The notes under the pieces were generated by a model. That model was not told where the DNA came from. It ran no database searches and saw nothing but the letters and a program-made list of their open reading frames with translations. The position numbers and the translations under genes were made by a program. From Branchinecta lynchi (taxonomy: Eukaryota > Arthropoda > Branchiopoda > Anostraca > Branchinectidae), in contig JAKZAP010000007.1 in assembly GCA_023053575.1 (NCBI GenBank), forward strand, positions 17,451,508-17,515,507: a stretch of DNA of 64,000 nt, given 5' to 3'. Below, one piece after another: positions 1 through 11,124 of this stretch. Numbering within the stretch: the stretch's first letter is position 1; the number at the start of each line of letters is the position of its first letter.

Positions 1-1421
1 CAGTAAACCTATCACCTAGAATTAGTTGGTGAAAAATGTATTTCCAGGATAAACACTCACCTATTTACTAAAGCTCTCTGTAGAACCAGTCAGCGGGGTT
101 TAGCAAACATGGCTGTAGCTGTGAGTCTACACGTCTAGACACAATGCTGTGATGCACAGATGTACTACAGGTCAGAATCCTGGGCTTTACTTGGTAGATA
201 CCATTAGGAATTATGTGCATCTATTGGCCAGACGTCACGTTTTCTGAATTTGCACCTGTAAAAAATTAGAGCATTTCAAGCAGCGTAGAAGTATTTCAAT
301 GCGCTACACTATTGTCTTAGCTTTATAGCACATAAAGAAACAGTCTGACTGAATTTCAAGGAGAGTCGAACATGATTTCTAGATAGCTAAACCTTAGGCT
401 GAAGAAATACTTATAAACTGAAAGTAGTTTCTTTTGTTTTCGTATGTTGTCGATTATTAGTCCTGGTTTAATTCTGAGACAATCATAGGATCTCAAATAA
501 ATGGTCCGACTGTGTCAGACTAAATCACCGTAGTCAACGTTTGAGAGTTGTATTGGGATCCTGAACAGCTAGAAAAAAAAATTTGTTGTAAATGATTTTA
601 CTCAACCCTCCAATATTGTTTTGTATTGTAGTTTTTAAGCTTCTTCATTGCTATCCCACAATTCACATTTATGCTATTCTCAAAACTATTCTCAAGACTT
701 TACCCAAGTTGGAGTTAACCAGTCGGTTGTCTGTCTGTCAGGTTATGTCAGCAAGAATTTTCTGGTCAGAGAATGTCGCACAAATGTGATTCTAAAAGAA
801 GGTTATAGTTTGTGACAAGTCTGGGGACCCTGACCTGATGCAAATATTTTTATTTACTCGAACAATCAATAATTTCTCATGTTTACTCAAGCTTTATGTG
901 CAACCTACCTTACCATAATTGGTTTTGTTGTCTGTATGTCAGACCTAATCAGCCTGAACTGGAGTCTCTTTTTTTTTACCTAGTTACCTAGACTACAGTA
1001 AGCTATCACGCACATACCAGTTTGAGGCATCTTCGTCATTTTTTAGTGGTGGACATGCTGGCTCAACCCTTCTTGTACAGGACGGATACCTGACCTCGTT
1101 TTTATACTACCTCGATTTTTGCCGCGAAAATGTTAAAATGAAATGTACATGCTGTCCTGACAGTCAAGAGGCAAAATATGACTTTTTGAACAGTCATGTG
1201 TCCTCAAATATTCAAATTCTGTGCCTTTTCTTTGTTTTCAAGCTCTTTTGAAACGGGATTTTCTAGCTATTGACTTTGCTACTTTTTTCATTATTTTCTA
1301 GTCAATCGAGGTAAGGTTAGAATGAAGGGATCATGTTTGAAAAGAAAAATATTTGTAACAATAAGATTGAACCAATATTTATTTATCCAATATGTAAACA
1401 TTCAGTTAGCTTCAGTCTAGT
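1..1421. other. No gene recognised
   Basis: No supportable gene or repeat boundary is visible here. Reading frames are short and interrupted. A short ATG with a good-looking donor (ATGGCTGTAGCT followed by gtgagt near 110-127) could be a first exon, but nothing else supports it. The stretch could be intergenic or an intron of GEMIN2. Confidence 0.4.
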
Positions 1422-2723
1422 GTGTTTGTCATATTTATTGGTTCCTTTTTAAACCAGATAAATTATTCTGAAGGAAAGACTTGTCTGAGGTTGGATACCC
1501 CTCCTATACCTCGAGAAGTTGAGGAGCGCCTGGTACAATTACAGTGCTCCAGCACTGCCAGGCAGTGCTGGAGCACTGCATTTTCGATAGTATCTGGCGT
1601 TAGTATCTGGCTGCCGTGCGAGCAAGATCAATTTACCATGACGGAGTATATCTACTGCCCTGTATTGAACTTTGTGCAGCGAACCATGAAAAATGTGGAC
1701 ATAAAAAGTGAAACGATTGTGAGCACGGCCTCGAACTTCTTTGACAAAGATGCGATACGAGCAGCAGTGAAACTGCTCCAGGAAAATTTTGACAAAAATG
1801 TCGTGAAAGACAGAAGGACATCCATCCCAGTAGCCACAGTCGTGCAGGACATTATCTCAGCGCTTAGAGAACTCGACTCTAACACGGATTTCCAAACACG
1901 ATTCACAGTGTACGAGCCCTCGGAAGTCCCGACAGTGCCGCATGACCTCCTCACATCAATGACTTGTAAAGTGAACGAGTGTGGTGAAAAATTGACCTCT
2001 TATCTGGATAGACTTAACCAAGGACTGGACCCCAAGGTATGGCCCCCCTTACCTGATCCCGGTAGAGAAATAGTCCCGGTAATAGTTCGAAATATTCCCC
2101 CACAAAACCTCACCTCTTGCGCTAAACAGAAGGAATTTCTGGATGCTAACGGTGCTGCGGGTGAGATCTCCAAAGTAATAGTGAAGAAAGACAGCATGGT
2201 GCTACTTATGAAATCTAAGTCAGCTGCCGATACCATTGCCTGCAACATTGAAAAATCGGCCCCGGGAGCATCTGCCTCTGTCAGAAACAAAAGCTATACA
2301 GGTGTTGCGAAATTTGTGCCAACAGAAACGTCCGACGACGAAATAATGTCTGCCGTCCCATCTCTCTTGGAAGCCCGTCGGTTCGGAAAAAGCCCATCAG
2401 TCAAAGTAACTTTCAAAGACAAACGATCTCTAGAGGAAGCTACTAGGTTCGGAATAACGGTCGGTTACACCAACATCAACGTTGTGCCCTATACACCACC
2501 ACCCCGCAGATGCTTTAGGTGTCAAAAACTTGATCACTTTGCCAAAGATTGCCCCCACGATGAAAAATGTGCCAACTGCTCGGGTCCCCACAGTGAAACA
2601 AGAGAATCCCCCTGCAAAAATTCCGCAAAATGTGCGAATTGTAACGGACCTCACCCCGCATACAGCCGCTTGTGCCCCGTAGTCAGTGCATCATCGTCAG
2701 TTAGTAAGAAGCCCCTCGCCTAA
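1422..2723 (+). CDS. LINE ORF1, CCHC zinc-knuckle protein
   Basis: The 433-aa frame ends with three closely spaced Cys/His clusters from about residue 364 (motif RRCFRCQKLDHFAKDC, CX2CX4HX4C spacing, then CANCSGPH and CANCNGPH). These mark a Gag-like nucleic-acid chaperone that coats LINE RNA in the cytoplasmic particle. The upstream region resembles the RRM-like ORF1 core only weakly. The first 72 residues include a perfect DNA palindrome (1542-1578) and are atypical; the ATG at 1639 lies in a better start context (accATGacg) and is the more likely true start. The last base of the stop codon is the first base of the ORF2 ATG, implying coupled translation. Confidence 0.8.
   Translation: MFVIFIGSFLNQINYSEGKTCLRLDTPPIPREVEERLVQLQCSSTARQCWSTAFSIVSGVSIWLPCEQDQFTMTEYIYCPVLNFVQRTMKNVDIKSETIVSTASNFFDKDAIRAAVKLLQENFDKNVVKDRRTSIPVATVVQDIISALRELDSNTDFQTRFTVYEPSEVPTVPHDLLTSMTCKVNECGEKLTSYLDRLNQGLDPKVWPPLPDPGREIVPVIVRNIPPQNLTSCAKQKEFLDANGAAGEISKVIVKKDSMVLLMKSKSAADTIACNIEKSAPGASASVRNKSYTGVAKFVPTETSDDEIMSAVPSLLEARRFGKSPSVKVTFKDKRSLEEATRFGITVGYTNINVVPYTPPPRRCFRCQKLDHFAKDCPHDEKCANCSGPHSETRESPCKNSAKCANCNGPHPAYSRLCPVVSASSSVSKKPLA
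1542..1578. repeat. Perfect 18-bp inverted repeat (37-bp palindrome)
   Basis: CAGTGCTCCAGCACTGCC (1542-1559), a single A, then its exact reverse complement (1561-1578). It falls in the N-terminal part of the LINE ORF1 frame and would form a strong hairpin in RNA or a cruciform in DNA. Confidence 0.9.
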
Positions 2724-4204
2724 TGACCAACAATCTGACAATATTCAGCAGAAATATATATGGGCACGCGCCGCACAAGTTGAACCATATCAATGAATGC
2801 ATTGCCAAATTTGACATTGTTTGTATCCAAGAGCATTTGATCACCGAAATAAACACGTCAATCATGCCTCGAATGCGTGATCGAGATTATTTCATTCACA
2901 ACGCGATCCGGCGCAGCGAGCTTGGCAGACCGAGTGGTGGGATAGCGATAATTACGGACTCGCGCTTAGGTGTACAGAGCGTCGAATCGTGCGATAATTT
3001 TTTGGCGGTGAGAATTCCTGGACCACGGGGATTCCTACTAGTGGCAGTTTATATGCCGACTAACTACAGAGATGTCCTGTCAGAAAAACGCTACAGCAAT
3101 GCTTCTTCTCGGCTCGGTCGATTTCTACTTAAGCACAAGAATGAAAAATTTGTACTTTGCGGGGACTTCAACTGTAATCCAATAGACACCGACCCATTCT
3201 ATCTCTTGCTCACATCGTGTCTCCCCGAAGATGCCAAAGTACTGCCAAAATCGCAAAATTTCACGTATATCCACAACTCTATGTCCACTTCAGACCTCGA
3301 CCATTTTATTACCAACTACAGTCTTGAACCGTCTACAACAGTAAACGTAGATAACGACACCGTCTGCAGTGACCATCTAGGCATAAGCCTCCAACTGCCA
3401 AACGCAGCTAGGCTCAACTTTTCTGCCCCACGCTGGTACACCAAAACAGAGTGGGGAAAAACCGACCGCCCTCAGTACCAAGGAATCGTGGACTCCATCC
3501 TATCCCGAATCTCCGTTCCATTCCAGCTACTCGCCCACGGACAGGAGCAAGACCGGACTGCTCTAAATATTTATACCTCCGAAATCGTCCATGCCCTTAA
3601 GTGTGCCGAATCCGGGGCAGTACCTCAATGTCGAGTGCGATTAGGCACGAGAAAACCAGGTTGGGATAGCCCTGCCTTAAAGTGCAAAAAAAGAAAAGCC
3701 AAGTTCTGGTACCAAGTCTGGAAAGACTGTGGTCGCCCTCGCACCGGGGAAGTTTTCAAGTGTTTTCGTTATTCAAAAAAAACTTACAAAAGTACTGCCG
3801 ACAGTATCCACGCCAAAAATGTTGAAAGTGCTTCTGCTGAGTGCAAATCAGACCCTAAGCAACTGTGGAAAATATTCGACAAAGCCGGTAGCAAAGAAAC
3901 TGGCTCAACTTCTACCATCAGCGACGAAGCCTGGTCAAACCACTACCAATCAGTGTTTGCCAGCGTGAACACTGAAACCAACAGCGATTACGAGTGTAAA
4001 TTAAAACATAGCCTTAGTTCAGTGAGAGACTGTCGAAGCGGAATCGTAGTTAGTAAGAGCACAGTTGAAAATATAGTGAAAAAGCTCAAGACAAATAAAG
4101 CCCCAGGCCTAGACGGTATTTCTCCTCGTCATCTAACGTTTGGAACCCGCCCTTTTACTTCAGATGTGCATTGCCCAAGGCATCGTGCCAAAGAACTTTT
4201 GTGA
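2723..4204 (+). pseudogene. LINE ORF2 5' part: APE-type endonuclease and start of RT
   Basis: The 493-aa frame starts with an apurinic endonuclease-like domain (residues about 1-235). Visible catalytic motifs are SRN near the start, IQEHL (catalytic Glu), CGDFNC (Asp/Asn), SDLDHF and CSDHLG (Asp-His pair). The domain nicks target DNA for target-primed reverse transcription. After a linker the RT domain begins (motif NKAPGLDGISPRHL, about residues 460-473). The frame then shifts: the last residues before the stop at 4204 make no sense for RT, and the correct frame resumes at about 4140. A small deletion plus frameshift therefore disables this copy. Confidence 0.85.
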
Positions 4205-5381
4205 GGGTCGAACAACGAATATTCTTAAGAAGGGGAAAGATCCTAGTTCATGTAAATCTTTCAGACCCATAATTGTACTTTCGCTACTCAGCAAAATTTT
4301 TGAAAAAGTGCTTTTCCCGTATATTGTCAAGTTCGCTCTAGTGGGAGCTAAGCAATTAGGATTCCAATCTAATATGGGATCCGGATACGCCCACCGAGTT
4401 TTAAAAGCAATAATTAAGAAAAGCCTAGAGACTAGTATACCTGTCTACATGTGCAGTGTCGACATTTCGGCTGCATTCGACTCTGTCCTTCACCCGCAGT
4501 CGCTACTTATGCTCCTGGAAGCTGGGGTTGACCTGAGAATAGTTTTAGTTTTAGATGATTGGTACCGTCACGCTGTTAGTTTTATGGTGTTCGGTAATGA
4601 GTTTAGTAACGGTTGTCGAAAAGAACGTCTGTCAAAACCCATTCCATTACTAAAAGGTGTACGACAAGGATCTGTTCTAAGCCCGGTCATATTTAACAGT
4701 GCTGTATATTCTGTAACTAGGTCAATAAGAGGAACTTTCTTCCTGGATGGAACAGATCTTCGTTTCATTTCTTACGCGGACGACCTCCTACTGATCAGCA
4801 GTACCCTTGATGGCCTACGGGACAATCTAAAATCGATAGTCCACGGCTACAGTAAGATCGGTCTTGACGTGAACGTGAGCAAAACTGAGTTTATTGTTTT
4901 TAATGAAGTCACGCAAGGGCAACGCACAATATCAATCGGGAACCACCTAGTCCGGCAGACGGACTCTCTTAAGTACCTCGGAATAGTTTACAAATCGAAT
5001 ATTCGGTCTGTGAGGACTACGTTAGTTGAAAATGTATGTAAAGCGATGCGCGGCGGCTACGGCCGCTCGGTAAAATGTAAGCACAGTGTCAACCGGTTCG
5101 TTCTTGCCCGCCTATTTAATGCAGTAATTACACCTTACGTACTTTATGTTTCGCCACTTTGGGAATTTTTAAAAATAACAGATCAAAGAAAAATACGCAC
5201 CACGTACTACAAGTACGCAAAATTTTTGCTTGGCGTCCCTCTCCGAAGTTCAAACACGGAGTTATCAGCGAAATATAAAATAATAAACCCCACCGAAAAA
5301 ATACACAAAATTGAAAAAAGTGCTCGGGCAAGAGCTATAAATGCTTGCGCAAACCATATGCTAACTCGATTCGTAGTATAG
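4140..5381 (+). pseudogene. LINE ORF2 3' part: reverse transcriptase
   Basis: Continuation of ORF2 after the frameshift. RT motifs occur in order: ILKKGKDPSSCKSFRPI, the finger region with KQLGFQ, DISAAFDSV (catalytic Asp), VRQGSVLSPVIFN, and SYADDLLLIS (catalytic DD) near residue 215. A thumb and C-terminal region with KIRTTYYKYAKFLL follows. No RNase H is visible. The first ATG of this frame is an accident of the break; the real protein would have continued from the endonuclease frame. Confidence 0.88.
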
Positions 5382-5505
5382 ATTTTAGTATTATGTTTAG
5401 TGCGTGTACATATCTTCTTTAGTTTCTTTTCTTCTTTTCTTTTTCTTTATGTACTCCGCTTTTTCCCTTTTGTAAGCGGGCAAAAATAAATATATATATA
5501 TAGGG

Positions 5506-6711
5506 AGGATACAGAGTCAAAATTTTCACCAGCAATTTAATGACAATTTGAGCTTTAGGCTAGATTGTTTTAAGTTTTTAAACCAGTTTTAAGTTGCTTT
5601 AAAATGTTTAAATTCAAAAATAAGATTTTGTAAGTACAACTAATTAAAAAGAGCAGCTCGGCAGCTGATTATGCAGCTACTAGGCGTCGCTTTTGCGAAG
5701 AACACTTGGACAGTACATGCCTATTGCTGCGGCCGATTTCACTTCAGCTTCAAACTACCAAACCCAAGACCAAATTCAACTGACCGCTGCAGGCGAAGTT
5801 CTGATATTTGCATTTTCTTCTTCTGCCGAACTCAACTGCTTCCCATGCAAATCCGAGCTTTTAATGTGGATCAAACATTAAGACCCAAGAACTTTCAGAA
5901 TTATCAAGAACGGAGAGGGTGAAACCCTAACAGCAGCTTCAAGCATTTTTCTGCCAATATTTAACCATTTCCAGGACAGGTTCTTGAACGAATGTTTCTC
6001 AGATCCCAGGCCTAAAACCAGATAAAAAGACACCTTCTAATAGAGAATATTATGAAATCCGTTGCAGTTTCCCAAGCATCCAGTTTCCCCTTTCCAAAGC
6101 ATCCCAAATGAAAGCAAGGGCCAACCGTGAAATCATAGTGTCACTTGTGCATCTACTCTGAATGCCAATATTGACAAAGCCGATTTATGTCAAACCATGC
6201 CCGCAGAATTTTTTTGAAAATCAACCTGCTTTTCAGCTATAATAGAGAGAACTGGAGACAAAAATAAGAGCTTTTGAATAAAGATTAAATAGGATAATAA
6301 GCAGTAGGCCCAAAAAATAAGTAGGCTAGGAAAGTAAATACAAAATTTGGTAAGTAGAAAAGGCTGAAAATAAGTATCCTACTGCCAAAATAAGTAGAAG
6401 TGGGAAGCACACTCAAAACACTCCGCCTTTTCAAAATGGCGGGTCATAAACAAATTACTTACTTACAGAGCCAACTGTTGTTGTTGATTTACGTCGCCTC
6501 TCGTGTACAGAGCCAACTAGATACAGCACTTCGATATTTTGAATATTGCCACGCACCAACGGCAAAGTTCTCTGAAACATACGTAGCGGCAACGTAGAAA
6601 TTCGAGTAACAACTTGGAAACACTGGCAATCTCACGATCACCGTGAAAAATGGTCGAAGACCGCTAACTTCGAGATAAAGGATTTTTTATCATAAAAGGT
6701 TTCGGATGAAA
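5506..6711. other. No gene recognised
   Basis: Unremarkable AT-rich sequence. Two overlapping frames at 5671-5922 do not resemble a known family and lack coherent splice signals. Confidence 0.4.
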
Positions 6712-7580
6712 GCAGATCTACTAGGGGGAGGGGTGGAGTCGAGAAATAGCTCATTAGGTCGCTGAAGCTTTAATGAAACTTGATATTCGGAATGAACTCA
6801 TGTCTCAGATGTCCCATTTCAAGTGTGGACATGATCCGATCAATGTGGGGGAGTCTGGGGGGGAGGGATTTTGTGACACGCTTAGAGTGTAGCGATCGGG
6901 ATGACACTTGGTGGGAAGAACAAACATAAGCCCTAGACAGACCTGTAACAGAACCTGACCGGATTCGGTTACTCTGGGGGAGTTGGTGGGTGGTCCAGAA
7001 TTCCAGTGATCGCGATTTAAGGTACTTCCAGATGTGCTGGGGCGAGGGAACTTAGCTTGAACATTAGAGATTTGACAAAATTGACTTTTAAATTGTCACT
7101 TTCTATATCCGACCATCCCTTAAAGTACTCTTCATCGCAAAGAACAAACTTTTAAGCAAAATTTATATTTTCATGATCCCCATGAGCCCATGATCATTTT
7201 TGCCGCAACGGTTTTGCTTAGAAATGAACTTCTAGCACCCTTAAAGTGCGCATCTTACTCGAAGAGGAAAAAAATTACTTTTGACCCGACCATATATATT
7301 CACGGTCCTAAAGGGCCCGGATCATTTTTGCCTCCAGTGTTTTGATTAGGCTACAGATGAACTGATAGCACCCTTAGTGCGCATCATCACAGCCAAGAAC
7401 AAAAAAAAACTTTTTACCAAACGATACATTCTCGTGATTTCCAAGGGTCCATCGTTATTCTTATCTCAGGGGTCTCGCTTACAAATGATCACAACAAGCG
7501 GTACCCACGAATTGACAAATTCCTACTTTCATTCTTTTACCAAGCCTTGCAAGTGCCATATGAGCTTCCAGCTCTTGTTT
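6712..7580 (+). repeat. Fragment of ~400-bp-unit dispersed repeat family (family B)
   Basis: Contains the hallmark phrases of a family that recurs at 12541-12838, 15303-20085, 57000-57420 and 60700-62640: 'gatgaaacttggtgggaagaa' variants, 'aaggtacttccagatgtgct', and an end with CAAGTGCCATATGAGCT...AGCTCTTGTTTT containing a short hairpin. No coding capacity. The terminal hairpin and internal repeats recall non-autonomous Helitron-like elements, but this is an inference. Confidence 0.6.
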
Positions 7581-8164
7581 TTTTTTAGCCGTATAGCCAC
7601 CACAGTCTAATAAAAATGCCTGGTTTTTTAGATAGGCCATTAATATAGTATATCACAAACATGAAGAATTAGTATCAAAAGCTTGGGCGACCTAGTAAAC
7701 AAGAATCTAAATTTTTATTTTGTCAAGTTCAGCTGAACAGAGCTAGCCACACAAAAGCTTATCACGTTTTGTATTGGTATCAGAGAGCATAAAAAAACCT
7801 GCAACCTGCAGCTGTAGTTCTGTTGCGGACCCTTCCAGGTAGGGCCTGGGACGTAACTCTGGTGGAAGTATACAAGGGCAGATTGAGCTTCTGAGAGGTA
7901 AAGGTATTGCGGCTAAGATTTAGATTTTCAGGCATTCCTCTCATACGTACACCTGTCCTCTTGTCCCAGTCTTGCCACACAAATATTTCCAGCACTCGTT
8001 ACTTACTTGTGACCCTCATTGCTTCCCACTCGTAAATGATAGTTACCTCTCAGTTGTCCTGTCAAATTGTTCAGTTTCCATTAATCTTCCTGCTACATGG
8101 ACAGTATTTCAAGCTTCAGTCCTGACTCATTTGGATTTTCAGGCCAGAATTCTTGTCTTTGCAG

Positions 8165-8249
8165 GCACGAGACTTCATTGTGTCCAGGGGTTGTGGTTGC
8201 CAAGATAGACCCTTCTAGAATAAAGACAAAATCAGCACCAGCCTTCAAG
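8165..8249 (+). CDS. GEMIN2: GEMIN2 exon A (conserved CP-VVVAKIDP region)
   Basis: An 85-base exon, split phase at the 5' side and phase 0 at the 3' side, bounded by tttgcag and AAG|gtaaga. It encodes a block around LCPGVVVAKIDPSRI, which matches the conserved N-terminal third of Gemin2. Gemin2 (SIP1) is the SMN-complex subunit that binds the Sm protein pentamer during snRNP assembly in the cytoplasm. An alternative acceptor 22 bases upstream (ttttcag at 8136-8142) keeps the same frame. The preceding exon was not found in the window, so the gene's 5' end is missing or very diverged. Confidence 0.8.
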
Positions 8250-8280
8250 GTAAGACTATTATTTAAACAAGACCGCTATG

Positions 8281-8628
8281 CAGGGGCGGCAGGGGGGGGG
8301 GGGGGGGGGGAGGGGGGACTCCCCCCCCCCAATGTTGTCGGCCAGTGGGTAAAAATTAAATGAGTTGGCGCGAAGCGCCGCGACTTTTCGTCGAAACAGT
8401 TGGTTTGTGTCACGAAAACAGTCGGTTTTCTGAAAATCAGTCTATTTTTCGTCAAAACAGTCGTTTTTTTTCCGAAAATCAGTCGATTTTTTCTGAAACT
8501 GTCATCTTTTTTCTTGGAAACAGTCGTTTTTCTGCGAAAAAAAGTCGGTAAAAATTACCAGCCAGTCAGTAAATGTCTTGTTCCCCCCCCCCAAAAAAAA
8601 ATAAACATTTTGGCTAGTAACGCCTCTG
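8281..8628. mobile_element. hAT-type MITE with perfect 8-bp target duplication
   Basis: Starts CAGGGGCGGCAGGGGG and ends GGCTAGTAACGCCTCTG, so the ends are inverted CAGRGGCG-type termini. It is flanked on both sides by CCGCTATG (8273-8280 and 8629-8636), an 8-bp target-site duplication typical of hAT transposons. The interior is noncoding and rich in 'aaaacagtcg' variants. Related copies: 57824-58107 and the outer element at 29468-31220. It sits in the GEMIN2 intron between exons A and B. Confidence 0.85.
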
Positions 8629-8833
8629 CCGCTATGTATGTCAGGCTACTTCCTTGTATGTAGGCATCATGTGAGGAAAAATAAGAGGTCATTTTGTGAG
8701 GATGAGAGCTTTACAAATATCGTTAACACATCGTGGGGTGTATCTGAAGATTAAAATATAAACAACCCAGTTCAGGGAACAATGAATTTAAACAAGGGGG
8801 TAAACAAAAGGACAAAGACTGACGAAGAAGCTT

Positions 8834-9168
8834 CTGTCGCTTGTAAAGTTTTGTTTTGGAGTAACCCTTCTTTCTACCTTCTAGAGTAGGAAGAGCAAGA
8901 AACTAGTCAAGCAAGAATTCATTCCGAGTGAAACCTGGCAAAGCGAACAAATTGCCGCCTTCTCTAGCCTGAGGATGGAAATCAGTCGGCTTCGTTCATC
9001 AAAAGATCTCGTGTCGACAAAAGAGCTGGTAAGGAGCCTTTTTGTACTGTATGCCGCACATTGCAATGCTAAAATAAAATAGAACAAGAGCTGAAAGCTC
9101 ATATGGCACTTGCAAGAATAGGCAAACTGTTGGCAGGAGTTTTTTGTTTGGGAACTTTGTACAGAGTC
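8834..9168 (+). repeat. 335-bp direct duplication, copy 1 (contains GEMIN2 exon B)
   Basis: Identical by eye to 11125-11459. Includes a polypyrimidine tract and acceptor, the whole of exon B, its donor and 140 bp of following intron, including a family B end. The two copies flank a Penelope-like fragment. Confidence 0.95.
8885..9028 (+). CDS. GEMIN2: GEMIN2 exon B, copy 1
   Basis: A 144-base, phase 0-0 exon (48 codons) between 'ttctttctaccttctag' and CTG|gtaagg. It encodes the block around EFIPSETWQSEQIAAFSSLR, matching the conserved helix of Gemin2 after the IDP motif. Phase is continuous with exon A (ends AAG) and exon C (starts CCC). An identical copy lies at 11176-11319. Because the exon is symmetric, including both copies would insert 48 residues without breaking the frame. 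Confidence 0.85.
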
Positions 9169-10132
9169 TGGGGAGCACAGCGCGGAGCGCTGTGCGAGGC
9201 TTCTAAGTCCTCCGGTCCAACCAAACTAGCCACAACCAAACCGTCTGGGGTGGTAAATTCAATCTGAAAAGATTGCTTAGCCCTAATGGTGTTCATCCTT
9301 CAAACATATCAATACAAATGTGTATGTTGGGGGGTGGAAAATAAGGAGGGTAAATAAATTGCCTGTGAATGCCTATAGTGATGGGAAATAAAAATGGGTA
9401 ATCCAGGGTCATTTCAAATGTTGATTTTTTGCCTTATAAAGTGATAAAAAATACCATTTTGTAGTATTTTATCTTGTTCCCTGGGTCGGATGTCAGGGCC
9501 AAAAACCAGAGAGAACAGGCAAACGGGTGGTATGTAGAGAACCTTGGGTGTCTTTTGGGATATTCAGTCGGGTGTCTAAACTGTTAATGCAAGTAATAAA
9601 TGCTTTGTGTTGATTGAACTGGCACCAAATTTGGCTTTTGACAATCCGGGGAGTTGATGAGGTTTCTTTTTAAAGAGGTATTCCGTGTGCTTTAATTGGG
9701 GTTTAACTGGCAACTTGAGCGGCTTAGAGCCTGAAGAGCTCTTGCCGAGAAGGGCCGAAATATAACTCGAATAAAATTAAGCTGAAGGAATATTTAGTTG
9801 GGGTGTTCCATATTCCTTAGTAATTTGTAATTTGGCCAGCGATATAGGGGTGTGTTGAGTGCTTTAAGGCCGTTATGGTAAACAACAATGCAAACGTTCA
9901 TTAAGGTTTTTAATGAATGGCTCAAAAGTGGAGTCATCAGGTGATTACTACGAAAAGTAGCGGCATCATCCCAGATATAAATCTTGGGATCTCCAAAAGA
10001 GAACGGGTATTAGAGCCTAGAACCTCTGGTTTCGTTGCCTGACATCACGACCAGGGATATGGGGTGGGATAAAGTGGTCCGGGGTCTCGCTATTGAAACC
10101 TCCGATTGGTACAGAAAGCAAGGCTTATTGGG

Positions 10133-10462
10133 TCAATGAGCCTTTCCTTTTCGGGACACTAAGCAAGTCTGTAAGGTTTTTTGTCCCCTATTAGCTGGAG
10201 GGGTAGGGGTAGGGTCGTATGCTTGTCTAATAAGGGTCTCCTTAAACGTATCGAAATTCTTGATAATCTTGCTAGAACTAGGAGTGGTAGTTGGCACGAA
10301 AGATAATCCGAGACTCAGTAATCGGTGCTGTTCGTGCGATATGGCGGGGTTAACAATTGTTACAAGACCTTCATCACATACGGCAATGGGGGGGGTAGGT
10401 AGGCGACCGACGTTGGAAACGGCGATTCTTACTAGAAAGATATACGTATCATAAGATAACAT
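10133..10462 (-). pseudogene. Penelope-like RT N-terminal fragment
   Basis: A 109-aa frame. The block around HEQHRLLSLGLSFVPTTTPS resembles the segment upstream of the RT domain in Penelope-like elements, where it forms part of the N-terminal region. No catalytic RT motif follows; the frame closes after 'KGKAH'. An AATAAA-rich spacer separates it from the preceding frame. Treated as a truncated relic. Confidence 0.45.
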
Positions 10463-10496
10463 TTTATTTCAAATAAAACACTAGTAAAACTTAAAA

Positions 10497-11124
10497 TTAT
10501 TCAAATTTCTGTCTCTTTGTTCCAGTTTGTTGCTGGGTTATTGGGCGTTTTCGGACGTTCTGGTGGTCAAGGGCTTGGCGTGGGCGGAGGCATGATAGGG
10601 GTTTCACGGCGAGCTGGTGAGCGACTCGGAGTGCGGCTGCCTGGATTTGGGCCTCGGAAAACTGCTGGAGTGTTACGTCAGTTGACTCTTCCAGTGATGG
10701 GAGGTAGTGTTGTATCCAACGGTAAATGTCTTTTGTAGCTGCCAGTTCGAAGTAGTGCAGGGTCTCTTTGAACTTCTGACGGAAGTCCTGGAAGTGGAGG
10801 GTTTCAGCTGCCGGGGGGGTTGGGATCATGGGTTGTAGGGTGATCAGAGGGGTGTCAGACGCTATCGATTCGGAGTACTGACGTAGCTGGTGTCGCACCC
10901 GAAGCAGTTGATCAAGGCTACGTAAGACTTCGTGGGGGGGCTTTTGCGGCAGTTCGGTTGCTGTGGCACCTTTTTCGATGAGGCTGCAGATTGCAATCGA
11001 GTTTGGTGGGTTGAATGCTGGGTGATTAGGCCATGGTAGTTCTGGAGTGCTGGGAAGAGGTTTCGCCCGTTGTTTATCAGGATCTATTTGTAGGTGACTT
11101 AGTAAGCTGGACAGCGAAGTCGCG
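10497..11124 (-). pseudogene. Open frame upstream of Penelope-like RT, 5'-truncated
   Basis: The frame is open from the duplication border at 11124 to the stop at 10497 (about 208 codons); the first ATG is at 10898. The protein is rich in Gln, Leu and Pro, contains the block DIYRWIQHYLPSLEES, and ends in a basic tail with KRPITQQQTGTKRQKFE that could be a nuclear localisation signal. I do not recognise a domain. Its position directly before the RT-like frame suggests the element's first ORF. Confidence 0.4.

Larger units (their letters stand above)
1422..5505 (+). mobile_element. Near-complete LINE retrotransposon with ORF1 and ORF2
   Basis: This is a non-LTR retrotransposon carrying a nucleic-acid-binding ORF1 and an endonuclease/reverse-transcriptase ORF2. 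ORF1 stop and ORF2 start overlap as TAATG at 2721-2725, an arrangement used for termination-reinitiation in several LINE lineages. ORF2 is broken once by a frameshift near 4140, so this copy is probably inactive. The 3' end has a T-rich stretch, then AAAATAAATA and an AT dinucleotide run ending near 5505. Such a simple-repeat tail instead of a long poly(A) is seen in CR1/Jockey/I-type lineages; the clade was not resolved. The 5' boundary is uncertain. A diverged relative of its RT C-terminus lies at 29812-30306. Confidence 0.85.
9169..11124 (-). mobile_element. 5'-truncated Penelope-like retroelement fragment
   Basis: This 1,956-bp segment lies exactly between the two 335-bp direct repeats. 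On the - strand it carries an open frame running in from the 11124 junction and a second frame with a motif (LLSLGLSFVPT) reminiscent of the N-terminal part of Penelope-like reverse transcriptases. The RT core itself is not present or not recognisable. Assignment is tentative; the precise coincidence of the segment with the duplication borders suggests that insertion and duplication happened together. Confidence 0.5.
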
